Below are positions 1-5,372 of a stretch of DNA of 5,372 nucleotides, one piece after another; the first letter of the stretch is position 1, and the number at the start of each line of letters is the position of its first letter. A program made the translations under genes and the position numbers. The notes beneath the pieces are model-generated. The model made no database searches, had not been told where the DNA came from, and saw only the letters and a list, made by a program, of their open reading frames with translations. The stretch is from Cellulomonadaceae bacterium (GTDB lineage Bacteria > Actinomycetota > Actinomycetes > Actinomycetales > Cellulomonadaceae): contig JAITCK010000103.1 of assembly GCA_031283115.1 (NCBI GenBank), positions 1-5,372 of the forward strand. Direction: 5' to 3'.

Positions 1-1103
1 ACAAGGTGGGTGGGGGGCAGGGCTGACCCGCGGCCCAGGCCGGACAGGTCAACCAGGGTTGCGCCGGTCATGTCAACGTCTAGGGCTGTCATGGACTGTT
101 TGACGGCTGTCAGCGACGCTTCCAGCGAACCAGGCATCCCTTTTTCGATGGCAACAAGCCGTCCCAGCACTTCGGTGATGGTGTTTTCGCTGATAGCCAT
201 CGCATGTTCGGTGACGTCAATGATGGGTGCCGAATGGACAGCACCGATCTCACGGGCTGTTGACGGGGTTGCCGCGCGGGTGATCTGCCCGGTTACTTGC
301 ACGCCACGGTCGGCGAGGGCGCGGGCGAAGGCTTGGGCGGCGTGCATGGCCGGGTCGGGAACCCGCGGCGTGGACTGGTCTGTCGGCGCCGTCGACGATG
401 CGATGCCAACTGCCAGCGATGAGGCGGCTGCCACAAACCTGTTTTGTTCACCGGGGGGCACGGCCGCAGAAATGGTGGGGCCTTCGAAGAGGGTGTCGTC
501 AACAAACAGCCGCACCGACGTTTGCCCGGTCACCGTGACCTGGCCTGCCGCCTGTTCAGCCAGGTCGGCTAAGCCTGCGCGACCGTTGACCAGGTCAGGG
601 TTGCCTTCACCCGCAGCGAGCATCATGTCGCCGCCGCCCACCAGGTAGAGGTCGCCGCTTCCGGACAGCATCACTGTGGTGGGCAGGGTTGCTTCCGGGT
701 CGAGTACCGTCAAGGCGGCGGCACCGGTAAGGATTTTTTGGGTGGAGGCCGGGGTGAAACCGGTGGTTGCCAGGTTGGAGCCGAGCGTTTCCCCTGTCAA
801 TGCGTCGACAACCAGTACGCCAGAATGTGGCCCCATTCGCGCATCGGCCACCAGGCTTGCCACCAGCGGCTCCACATCGTCTGGTGACGGTATGGGGGCG
901 TCCGATGGGAGGTCTGACAGGGTGTAAGCGGGAACCGGGCCAGGCATTGCGCCGGGCGGAACGGGGAAGGGGGCAGGTTGCACGTAGGGCGGGGCTAACG
1001 TCACCAGGCCAGGAACCACATCATGGGCGTCAGCCGTCAAGTATCCACCCAGGAGCAGGGCGAACGCCGCCACGGCGACAGTGATTTTGCCGCTCTGCTT
1101 CAT
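1..1103 (-). CDS. dacB: D-alanyl-D-alanine carboxypeptidase/endopeptidase, PBP4 (peptidase S13) family, C-terminus cut by window edge
   Basis: This is an exported penicillin-binding protein that should trim the terminal D-Ala of peptidoglycan stem peptides, or cut D-Ala cross-links, outside the membrane. About 367 codons are visible. Residues 1-26 form a signal sequence: Lys at 2 and 6, a hydrophobic stretch at about 8-22, and a possible signal-peptidase site after Ala-Asp-Ala (24-26). No lipobox is seen. A proline-rich linker covers about 37-75. The active-site SxxK is S120-T-Q-K123 in the context TPASTQKILTGAAAL, and the second motif, SxN, is S305-E-N307, followed by a helix ending LGR. VDLSGLGRGSALPP (351-364) matches the family's DGSGLSR-type segment. 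The third motif (KTG) lies beyond the left edge. The S120-S305 spacing of 185 is shorter than the roughly 245 of E. coli PBP4, suggesting a reduced inserted domain. ATG at 1103 has a good Shine-Dalgarno. The gene is divergent from ppa, as Rv3627c is from Rv3628. Confidence 0.93.
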   Translation of the reverse strand, partial: MKQSGKITVAVAAFALLLGGYLTADAHDVVPGLVTLAPPYVQPAPFPVPPGAMPGPVPAYTLSDLPSDAPIPSPDDVEPLVASLVADARMGPHSGVLVVDALTGETLGSNLATTGFTPASTQKILTGAAALTVLDPEATLPTTVMLSGSGDLYLVGGGDMMLAAGEGNPDLVNGRAGLADLAEQAAGQVTVTGQTSVRLFVDDTLFEGPTISAAVPPGEQNRFVAAASSLAVGIASSTAPTDQSTPRVPDPAMHAAQAFARALADRGVQVTGQITRAATPSTAREIGAVHSAPIIDVTEHAMAISENTITEVLGRLVAIEKGMPGSLEASLTAVKQSMTALDVDMTGATLVDLSGLGRGSALPPTHL

Positions 1104-1110
1104 TGGCTTT

Positions 1111-1116
1111 CTCCTT
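1111..1116 (-). promoter_or_regulatory. Ribosome binding site of dacB
   Basis: AAGGAG on the minus strand lies seven bases before the ATG at 1103-1101. This strong Shine-Dalgarno match fixes the dacB start and contrasts with ppa, which has no comparable site. Confidence 0.75.
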
Positions 1117-1221
1117 GCGTGCCTCACGTGTGTGCTTTCGTGCGTGCCGTCGTGACTGTGGCCGTAGCGCCGATGCAGTGCCGTCGAGGCGGGTGAACGT
1201 CCAGTGCTCCCTGTTCGACGG

Positions 1222-1252
1222 CTGACATGTGCGCGGCAGCCTTCGACATAAT
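1222..1252 (+). promoter_or_regulatory. Candidate sigma-70 type promoter reading toward ppa
   Basis: CTGACA (1222-1227, five of six matches to TTGACA) and CATAAT (1247-1252, five of six matches to TATAAT) are separated by 19 bp, slightly longer than ideal. A transcript would begin near 1259 and give a leader of about 80 nt. The element lies in the 236-bp region between the divergent dacB and ppa starts. Apart from a TGCGTGCC direct repeat (1116-1123 and 1141-1148) and the CACGTG palindrome at 1125-1130, I see no operator or riboswitch there, and no convincing dacB promoter. This is a pattern match only. Confidence 0.35.
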
Positions 1253-1326
1253 CCCACGTTGACGCCGACACGACGCCGCGACAGGCGCGCAGGGCGAGAA
1301 AATGCGCCGCAGGCAGTTGCTGCGCG

Positions 1327-1332
1327 TAATGT
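1327..1332 (+). promoter_or_regulatory. ppa: Candidate extra -10 element placing transcription start at the ppa ATG
   Basis: TAATGT fits the actinobacterial TANNNT -10 pattern. It ends seven bases before the ppa ATG at 1340, so a transcript from it would start on or beside the start codon. No good -35 lies at the matching distance, and no Shine-Dalgarno precedes the ATG. Both facts suit a leaderless mRNA, a class common in actinobacteria. This is an alternative, or an addition, to the upstream candidate promoter. Confidence 0.3.
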
Positions 1333-1339
1333 TGAGTGC

Positions 1340-1834
1340 ATGGAGTTTGACGTCACCATTGAGATCCCTAAAGGCCAACGCAACAAGTATGAGGTCGACC
1401 ATGAGACCGGTCGTATCCGACTTGACCGCATGTTGTTCACGTCGACGCGCTACCCGGACGACTACGGCTTCATCGAAGGCACCTTGGGCGAAGATGGCGA
1501 CCCCTTGGACGCCCTGGTTCTTCTGGAAGAACCTACCTTCCCTGGCTGCCTCATCCGCTGCCGCGCCTTGGGCATGTTCCGCATGTCTGACGAGCACGGC
1601 GGCGACGACAAGGTGCTCTGCGTGCCGTCGTCTGACCAGCGCGCTGCCTGGCGTCAAGACATTGAGGACGTGTCTGACTTCCACCGCCTGGAAATCCAAC
1701 ACTTCTTCGAGGTTTACAAGGATTTGGAGCCTGGCAAGTCTGTTGAGGGCGCCCACTGGGTGGACAAGGCTGCCGCCGAAGCTGAAATCGAACGCTCCTT
1801 CGAACGAGCCCGCAACGCTGGCTACTACCTCTAA
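1340..1834 (+). CDS. ppa: Inorganic pyrophosphatase, family I
   Basis: This cytoplasmic Mg-dependent enzyme hydrolyses pyrophosphate to two phosphates and so pulls forward DNA, RNA and aminoacyl-tRNA synthesis. The 164-residue product has the usual bacterial family I length. It begins [20 protein letters not shown], typical of actinobacterial enzymes. The family signature D-G-D-P-L-D-A lies at 52-58 with metal ligands D52, D54 and D57. Further active-site residues are visible: K16, E18, R30, Y42, D84, D89, K91, Y126 and K127. H21 and H86 correspond to the two histidines noted in the mycobacterial enzyme. An upstream in-frame ATG at 1229 would add 37 residues rich in Arg and Ala with no family counterpart, so 1340 is preferred although it lacks a Shine-Dalgarno. 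The gene ends TAA at 1832-1834, overlapping by 4 bp the end of the convergent restriction endonuclease gene. Confidence 0.97.
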   Translation: MEFDVTIEIPKGQRNKYEVDHETGRIRLDRMLFTSTRYPDDYGFIEGTLGEDGDPLDALVLLEEPTFPGCLIRCRALGMFRMSDEHGGDDKVLCVPSSDQRAAWRQDIEDVSDFHRLEIQHFFEVYKDLEPGKSVEGAHWVDKAAAEAEIERSFERARNAGYYL

Positions 1835-2745
1835 AGCGCGTCTCCTTTGTGCAGCAACCCCTGCAAGGGGTCAAGGTTGTGCGCCCAAATGATGGTCAAC
1901 CCCATCGTTTGAGCCTTGCGGAGGTTTCCCAGGCTGTAAACGCCAGATAAAGCCGCAACGGGAACACAGTTCGCTGGCCCAAGTTCCTTGACCCAGGTCT
2001 GCGATTTTTCGCCGCAATCGTGGATGAGGCGTTTGTAACTGTTGGTCTCAGAGTTGGAGACTTTGCACTCGATGGGCATGAGTCGCCCGTCACTCATGCG
2101 GATAACAATGTCTGCCTTTCCACCGACAACGCTTGTCTCGCCGCAAAACTCACCAAGCGCTGGGCCTTGCGAACTGTTGGCGATAGATGCAGGTTTGACT
2201 TCCATAAATCCGATGGACGTCAGATATTTTCTGATGCTTTCTTCGAGCACCCGCCCACTACTGCGCCTGGCCGTCTCGGTTTTCCGCATGGCATACATGG
2301 CTGCCGTCGCAACGATGGCCGTATGCCGTTCCTGGTCAGTAGGACTGCGCTTCTGTACCAGCCAGGGGAATCGTTGCCGGTCAAGGCCGGGAAGGATGGA
2401 GCCCATAACATCTGCCATAGCACCAGGGTTGTTGCGTAGCACTCCTGGTGAGAGGGATGTGTCCGCCAATGTTTTCAGGTCATCGGCGCTGAGGGGTGGG
2501 GACGCAATGTATCGGCACAAGTCCTGGCGGAAGGTATCAAGGAGTAGGTATTCGACAGCCTCTTCGGCGTCGAGAAGGTCATTACTAGCGTCGAGAATAT
2601 CGGCGAAAGTCGTGGATGCCTCATCGAAAAAACCCAGATAGACATCCAAAGGTTCCGTTGTTCGCGCATCCCGAAAATGACCGACAGCGATGCGGCGATC
2701 CTCGACGAGCTCTTCATCAGACCATTGCAGGCGTCCAGGTGTCAT
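1831..2745 (-). CDS. Type II restriction endonuclease, XamI family (predicted to cut at GTCGAC)
   Basis: This 304-residue protein is the nuclease half of a restriction-modification pair and should cleave DNA unmethylated at its target. The C-terminal half carries a PD-(D/E)xK core: G-G-K-A-D-I-V-I (208-215) with D212, then M-P-I-E-C-K-V-S (223-230) with E226 and K228, preceded by a helix with E168/E169. [10 protein letters not shown] (231-240) and the ending with SGVYSLGNL and [10 protein letters not shown] are features I associate with the XamI family, whose founder recognises GTCGAC. The length is close to the roughly 315 residues I recall for SalI, which has the same target. The N-terminal 150 residues are helical and not recognised further. 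ATG at 2745 has a strong GGAGGT site, lies inside the methyltransferase gene and overlaps its end by 29 nt, so the two are cotranscribed and probably translationally coupled. GC content in sampled lines (48-58%) is below that of flanking genes, suggesting transfer. Confidence 0.85.
   Translation of the reverse strand: MTPGRLQWSDEELVEDRRIAVGHFRDARTTEPLDVYLGFFDEASTTFADILDASNDLLDAEEAVEYLLLDTFRQDLCRYIASPPLSADDLKTLADTSLSPGVLRNNPGAMADVMGSILPGLDRQRFPWLVQKRSPTDQERHTAIVATAAMYAMRKTETARRSSGRVLEESIRKYLTSIGFMEVKPASIANSSQGPALGEFCGETSVVGGKADIVIRMSDGRLMPIECKVSNSETNSYKRLIHDCGEKSQTWVKELGPANCVPVAALSGVYSLGNLRKAQTMGLTIIWAHNLDPLQGLLHKGDAL
1857..1871. terminator. Short perfect hairpin just past ppa, possible weak terminator
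   Basis: ACCCCT (1857-1862) pairs perfectly with AGGGGT (1866-1871) around a three-base loop, GCA, starting 23 bases after the ppa stop. No T-run follows on either strand, and the element lies inside the 3' coding end of the convergent endonuclease gene. It may only reflect that coding sequence. It is the only compact hairpin I found that could end the ppa transcript. Confidence 0.25.
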
Positions 2746-4345
2746 CGCTCAGCACCTCCAATTCGGGAACGGGGATGCGTTCCATCTCGCGGGGCTCAAA
2801 CTTGGTGAGACCGCCAGCGTAAGTGCGGCCTTGCCTCAAGGTGACGGCGGTGCGCAGGTAGGCGGCCAGATTGCGTAATGCGGTGGCTGTTACGTCCTGA
2901 CGAGGATAGATGCCGTGGGCGATATTGATGTGTTTCGCTTCTGCCTCGTTGATGACGAAGGCTGGAGGACGACGCGCCATATAGGTGGCCAAGATAGGGG
3001 CAGGGGCTTTGAGTCCCACCGACCACCAGGCTTTTCGCGTTGAGGCAATGTAGCCGTCACGGGCTGCCGCTACATCGGGGCGACGCAAGAAGCGGCGCAC
3101 TGCCCGACGCTCGTCGTCATTGAGTTCGTCGAGGTTGGCAGGGAGGTCGATAACAACTTTGAGGTGAGAACTGTCATCAAGCACGTCATCGGCGACAAAA
3201 AGTTCTTTGGCGCGAGTTACACACCGGTGCAGCACCCGGTCTGGGAGGTCAATACCCGCTGGGGAACGCACCCACACCTTGTTTGCCCCCGTCACTGCGC
3301 CACGATGAACGCGCGCCAACTGGCCAAGTTCAATAAATCCTTCCGGCATGGCTTTTTCGCCGTGCAGCAAGGGGGACCAGCGGGTCGCAGTACGCAGCAC
3401 ATCTTTGGCAACTGGTACGCCTCCGTCGAGCCGTCCCAGGTCGAGAACCGATGCGACAGGCTGGAGGCGAATGGATGGCTCTTGCGACCCTCTGCGGAAG
3501 CAGGTGATTGCTGCCGTGGTCGCTGCGTCCGCGAAGGGAAGAGCATCAGGGGCGAGAACGTGGATGGACTCGCCACCCAACTGGTCAGTGAGCAGGTCGC
3601 GGACCAGTGCCCCATAGTTGACGTCAAGCCATTCGGAGGACGTGACAAAGGTTCCATAGTCGCCAGGCTTGGCGGCGGCTAGAGTCGCCAAGAAAAAGTG
3701 TACGTGCAGGCCAGCGAGGCGGCTGGCCTTGTGCCCGTACCGGGCTGCGACATCGGCAAGCCACTGCTTCCATTCGCAACTTATCTGATGATGGCGCACG
3801 TAGGGAGGGTTACCGATAAATAATGTCGGGCCGTCGACGGTGTCGCATCGCAGGCTTCGATAGTCGGTGAGATGAATGGTGGAGCGGTCGGTCATTCCTG
3901 CAACAGCGAGGTTTGCGCGAGCCATTAGCGCTGCTATCGGGTCGATATCGACTCCGACAATGCGAGCGTCGGAATGGGCTTGACCGGCGGCGAGAAGGTA
4001 GCGACCAGATCCGACCCCCGTGTCGATGATGCGTGTCGGTGCAGGCTGATCCAACGTCCATCGCACCATCGCGTCAACAAGCACGTCCGGAGTGTATGTC
4101 TGCCCGTGCGGGCGACGTTCAGCCGGGCTGCGCAGGCGGCAGAAGGCTTCCCCCAGCGGGTCTTCGCCGCGTCGTATCGCCTCGGTGACCAAAGCGGCTT
4201 CTGATGTATTGACGGAAAACCCCCGACGTGCTGCTATGTCGACGAGCGCCCGCTCCTCAGCGCTGACATGGGGAAACTCCATCGCGCCGAGCGCAGCAGC
4301 ATAGGTGACAAGAGTGTCAAACGATTCAATAGCCATGCCAGACAT
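2717..4345 (-). CDS. Type II DNA N6-adenine methyltransferase, gamma class (predicted GTCGAC)
   Basis: This is the modification half of the R-M pair. It should methylate adenine in the recognition site using S-adenosylmethionine and so protect host DNA. Counting 542 residues from ATG 4345, the motifs run in gamma-class order: motif X G-Q-T-Y-T-P (81-86), SAM-binding motif I D-T-G-V-G-S-G-R (108-115), motif II with the acidic G-V-D-I-D-P (131-136), and catalytic motif IV N-P-P-Y (179-182). A C-terminal target-recognition region follows (about 330-525), ending with the common GGLTKFEPREMERIPVP (511-527). The open frame extends to a TTG at 4435, but the added 30 residues look non-coding. A second ATG at 4336 is possible. 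GGGTGG, about seven bases before 4345, is a modest ribosome site. The size resembles the roughly 587 residues I recall for M.SalI. Target specificity is inferred from the partner endonuclease. No separate controller gene is present. Confidence 0.9.
   Translation of the reverse strand: MSGMAIESFDTLVTYAAALGAMEFPHVSAEERALVDIAARRGFSVNTSEAALVTEAIRRGEDPLGEAFCRLRSPAERRPHGQTYTPDVLVDAMVRWTLDQPAPTRIIDTGVGSGRYLLAAGQAHSDARIVGVDIDPIAALMARANLAVAGMTDRSTIHLTDYRSLRCDTVDGPTLFIGNPPYVRHHQISCEWKQWLADVAARYGHKASRLAGLHVHFFLATLAAAKPGDYGTFVTSSEWLDVNYGALVRDLLTDQLGGESIHVLAPDALPFADAATTAAITCFRRGSQEPSIRLQPVASVLDLGRLDGGVPVAKDVLRTATRWSPLLHGEKAMPEGFIELGQLARVHRGAVTGANKVWVRSPAGIDLPDRVLHRCVTRAKELFVADDVLDDSSHLKVVIDLPANLDELNDDERRAVRRFLRRPDVAAARDGYIASTRKAWWSVGLKAPAPILATYMARRPPAFVINEAEAKHINIAHGIYPRQDVTATALRNLAAYLRTAVTLRQGRTYAGGLTKFEPREMERIPVPELEVLSDDTWTPAMV
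2754..2759 (-). promoter_or_regulatory. Ribosome binding site of the endonuclease gene, inside the methyltransferase coding region
   Basis: GGAGGT on the minus strand sits eight bases before the endonuclease ATG (2745-2743), within the last codons of the methyltransferase gene. It supports that start over downstream alternatives and lets the endonuclease be translated independently, although ribosomes finishing the methyltransferase at 2717 pass over it. Confidence 0.7.
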
Positions 4346-4451
4346 CGTGCCACCACCCACTGACACTGGGCCACTGGCGCTGTTTGACGATGGCATTTTC
4401 ACAGGATATCCGCTATCCGCCACCTGGCACAGCAACCTCGCGCGGGAGTGT

Positions 4452-4493
4452 CCTCGCCTGTCGCAGTCAGTACCTTGCGGTGTCAGGCGTAGG
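4452..4493 (-). terminator. Imperfect hairpin at the end of metX, possible terminator
   Basis: CCTCGCCTG (4452-4460) pairs with CAGGCG-T-AGG (4484-4493) with one bulged base. Inside it CGCA (4462-4465) pairs with TGCG (4476-4479). The arm nearest metX overlaps its stop codon (4485-4483). There is no T-run on the minus strand afterwards, so this is a weak or Rho-assisted terminator at best. It lies in the 137-bp gap before the methyltransferase start, which otherwise shows no strong promoter. Confidence 0.3.
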
Positions 4494-5372
4494 AGGGATG
4501 AGATACAGGGGTTTGAGCAAGGAAGTGGGCGATGAGGGGTGCCAACTGGGGGAACTCGATGAGGAAGCCGTCGTGGCCGTAGGGGGTGTGGATGGTGGCG
4601 AGGGCATCGCAGGCGGGGATGCCTTGGGCGATGCGGGCGGATTGGGTGAGGGGGAAGAGGCGGTCGCTGTCTACGCCTACTACCAGGGCGCGGGCTTGGA
4701 TGGAGGCCAGGGCTGCCTCGACGCCGCCTCGGTCGCGGCCAATATCGTGGGTGAGCATGGATTCGGTGAGCACAAGGTAAGAGTTGGCGTCGAAGCGGCG
4801 GGCCAGTTTGTCGCCGTGATGGTCGAGGTAGGACTGGACGGCAAACCGCCCATCAGTGAACACGTCCTCCCCGCCTTGCGGGAGACGGCCAAAGCGGGCG
4901 TCCATTTCTGCTGCGGACCGGTAGGTGGTGTGGGCTATCTGCCGGGCAATCTCCAAACCTCGGTGGGGTCCGGCGTTGTCGGGTTGGCCGTAATAGTTGC
5001 CGTCGCAGTAGCCGGGATCCAGGCGGATAGCAGCCAACTGTGGGTGGGCCCAGGCAATCTGGTCGGCAGAGGTGGCAGCCGTCGTTGCTATGGCAGCCAG
5101 GCGGGTGACGGTGATGCCTGCTTCCGGCCCCATGATGGCCCATTCGAGAGCCCGCAGGCCGCCCAGGGAGGCGCCAATAACCAACTCGAAGCATTCAATG
5201 CCCAGGTGCTTGGCTAAAAGAATCTCGGCAGCCACCTGGTCGCGCGTCGTCAACCGGGGGAAGCGTCCGCCCCAGGGCTGGCCGTCGGGGGCAGTCCAGG
5301 CTGGGCCAGTCGAGCCTTGGCAGCCGCCTAACACGTTGGGGACTACCACGTAGAAGCGGTTGGTGTCGATGG
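4483..5372 (-). CDS. metX: Homoserine O-acetyltransferase, N-terminus cut by window edge
   Basis: This cytoplasmic alpha/beta-hydrolase enzyme transfers an acetyl group from acetyl-CoA to homoserine, the first committed step of methionine synthesis in organisms that use direct sulfhydrylation. About 296 residues are visible and the start lies beyond the right edge. The fragment opens at IDTNRFYVVVPNVLGGCQGS, the conserved early block of the family (usual length about 370 residues). The nucleophile elbow reads V-I-G-A-S-L-G-G, with the serine codon at 5169-5167. The acid is the second Asp of G-V-D-S-D-R-L-F (codon 4665-4663), and the histidine is in Y-G-H-D-G-F-L (codon 4575-4573), completing the Ser-Asp-His triad. 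The elbow's A replaces the more common G of GGSMGG. The next ATG-like start inside the window (GTG 5349) falls within conserved sequence and is not the real start. GC content is high (about 70% in sampled lines), unlike the R-M genes downstream. Confidence 0.95.
   Translation of the reverse strand, partial: IDTNRFYVVVPNVLGGCQGSTGPAWTAPDGQPWGGRFPRLTTRDQVAAEILLAKHLGIECFELVIGASLGGLRALEWAIMGPEAGITVTRLAAIATTAATSADQIAWAHPQLAAIRLDPGYCDGNYYGQPDNAGPHRGLEIARQIAHTTYRSAAEMDARFGRLPQGGEDVFTDGRFAVQSYLDHHGDKLARRFDANSYLVLTESMLTHDIGRDRGGVEAALASIQARALVVGVDSDRLFPLTQSARIAQGIPACDALATIHTPYGHDGFLIEFPQLAPLIAHFLAQTPVSHPSYA

Noticed and set aside
10..648. Plus-strand open frame (212 codons) opposite dacB
   Set aside because: The minus-strand frame carries the STQK and SEN active-site motifs. 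The plus-strand product is Ser/Ala/Thr-rich and unrecognisable.
1116..1148. TGCGTGCC direct repeat and adjacent CACGTG palindrome in the dacB leader region as an operator
   Set aside because: The sequence here is a general CGTG-rich run. The repeats are short and there is no known regulator or conservation to support a call.
1229..1339. N-terminal extension of ppa from the ATG at 1229
   Set aside because: The extra 37 residues are Arg/Ala-rich with no counterpart in family I pyrophosphatases, which begin at the [10 protein letters not shown] block.
1124..1756. Minus-strand open frame (210 codons) opposite ppa and extending into the intergenic region
   Set aside because: It is a shadow of ppa, whose family match runs its whole length. 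There is no ribosome site and no recognisable protein.
4346..4435. N-terminal extension of the methyltransferase to TTG 4435 or ATG 4396
   Set aside because: The added residues are Ser/Gly-rich and unlike the family. The ribosome site before 4345 is modest but better than those upstream.
1852..4437. Direct repeat CAGCAACC at 1852-1859 and 4430-4437 near the two ends of the R-M cassette, a possible target duplication
   Set aside because: It is only 8 bp. A match between two short windows is expected by chance about one time in twenty, and the left copy lies inside the endonuclease coding sequence. It does not define an element boundary.
4384..5217. Long plus-strand open frame (277 codons) opposite metX
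   Set aside because: It is a mirror frame of the well-conserved metX gene in GC-rich DNA. Its product is low-complexity Gly/Val/Ala with no recognisable domain.

Overview
The window reads as a high-GC Gram-positive (Actinomycetota) chromosome segment. The housekeeping genes sample at roughly 63-78% GC. The pyrophosphatase closely resembles the mycobacterial/actinobacterial form. A dacB-type carboxypeptidase divergent from ppa matches the Rv3627c-Rv3628 arrangement of Mycobacterium tuberculosis. The genus cannot be fixed from the sequence alone.

Layout, left to right. (1) 1-1103, minus strand: 5' portion of a secreted PBP4-type D-alanyl-D-alanine carboxypeptidase (dacB), running off the left edge. 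(2) 1104-1339: a 236-bp divergent intergenic region with candidate promoters for ppa and a clear Shine-Dalgarno for dacB. (3) 1340-1834, plus strand: complete family I inorganic pyrophosphatase (ppa). (4) 1831-4345, minus strand: a two-gene type II restriction-modification operon. The upstream gene is a gamma-class N6-adenine DNA methyltransferase and the downstream gene is a XamI-family endonuclease, and the two overlap by 29 nt. By family the predicted target is GTCGAC (the SalI/XamI site). (5) 4346-4482: a 137-bp gap with an imperfect hairpin after metX. (6) 4483-5372, minus strand: 3' portion of homoserine O-acetyltransferase (metX), running off the right edge.

The R-M pair sits between housekeeping genes like a small defence cassette. 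Its GC content is lower, most clearly in the endonuclease gene, where sampled lines are about 48-58%. Its last codon meets the ppa stop tail-to-tail with a 4-bp overlap. The methyltransferase would protect host GTCGAC sites (six in this window) and the endonuclease would cut unmodified incoming DNA. I see no controller (C) gene, Vsr nuclease, transposase, integrase, tRNA or CRISPR. Nothing here looks like a wholly new system. The points worth checking are the R-M specificity, the unusually tight ppa/endonuclease junction and a possible leaderless ppa transcript.
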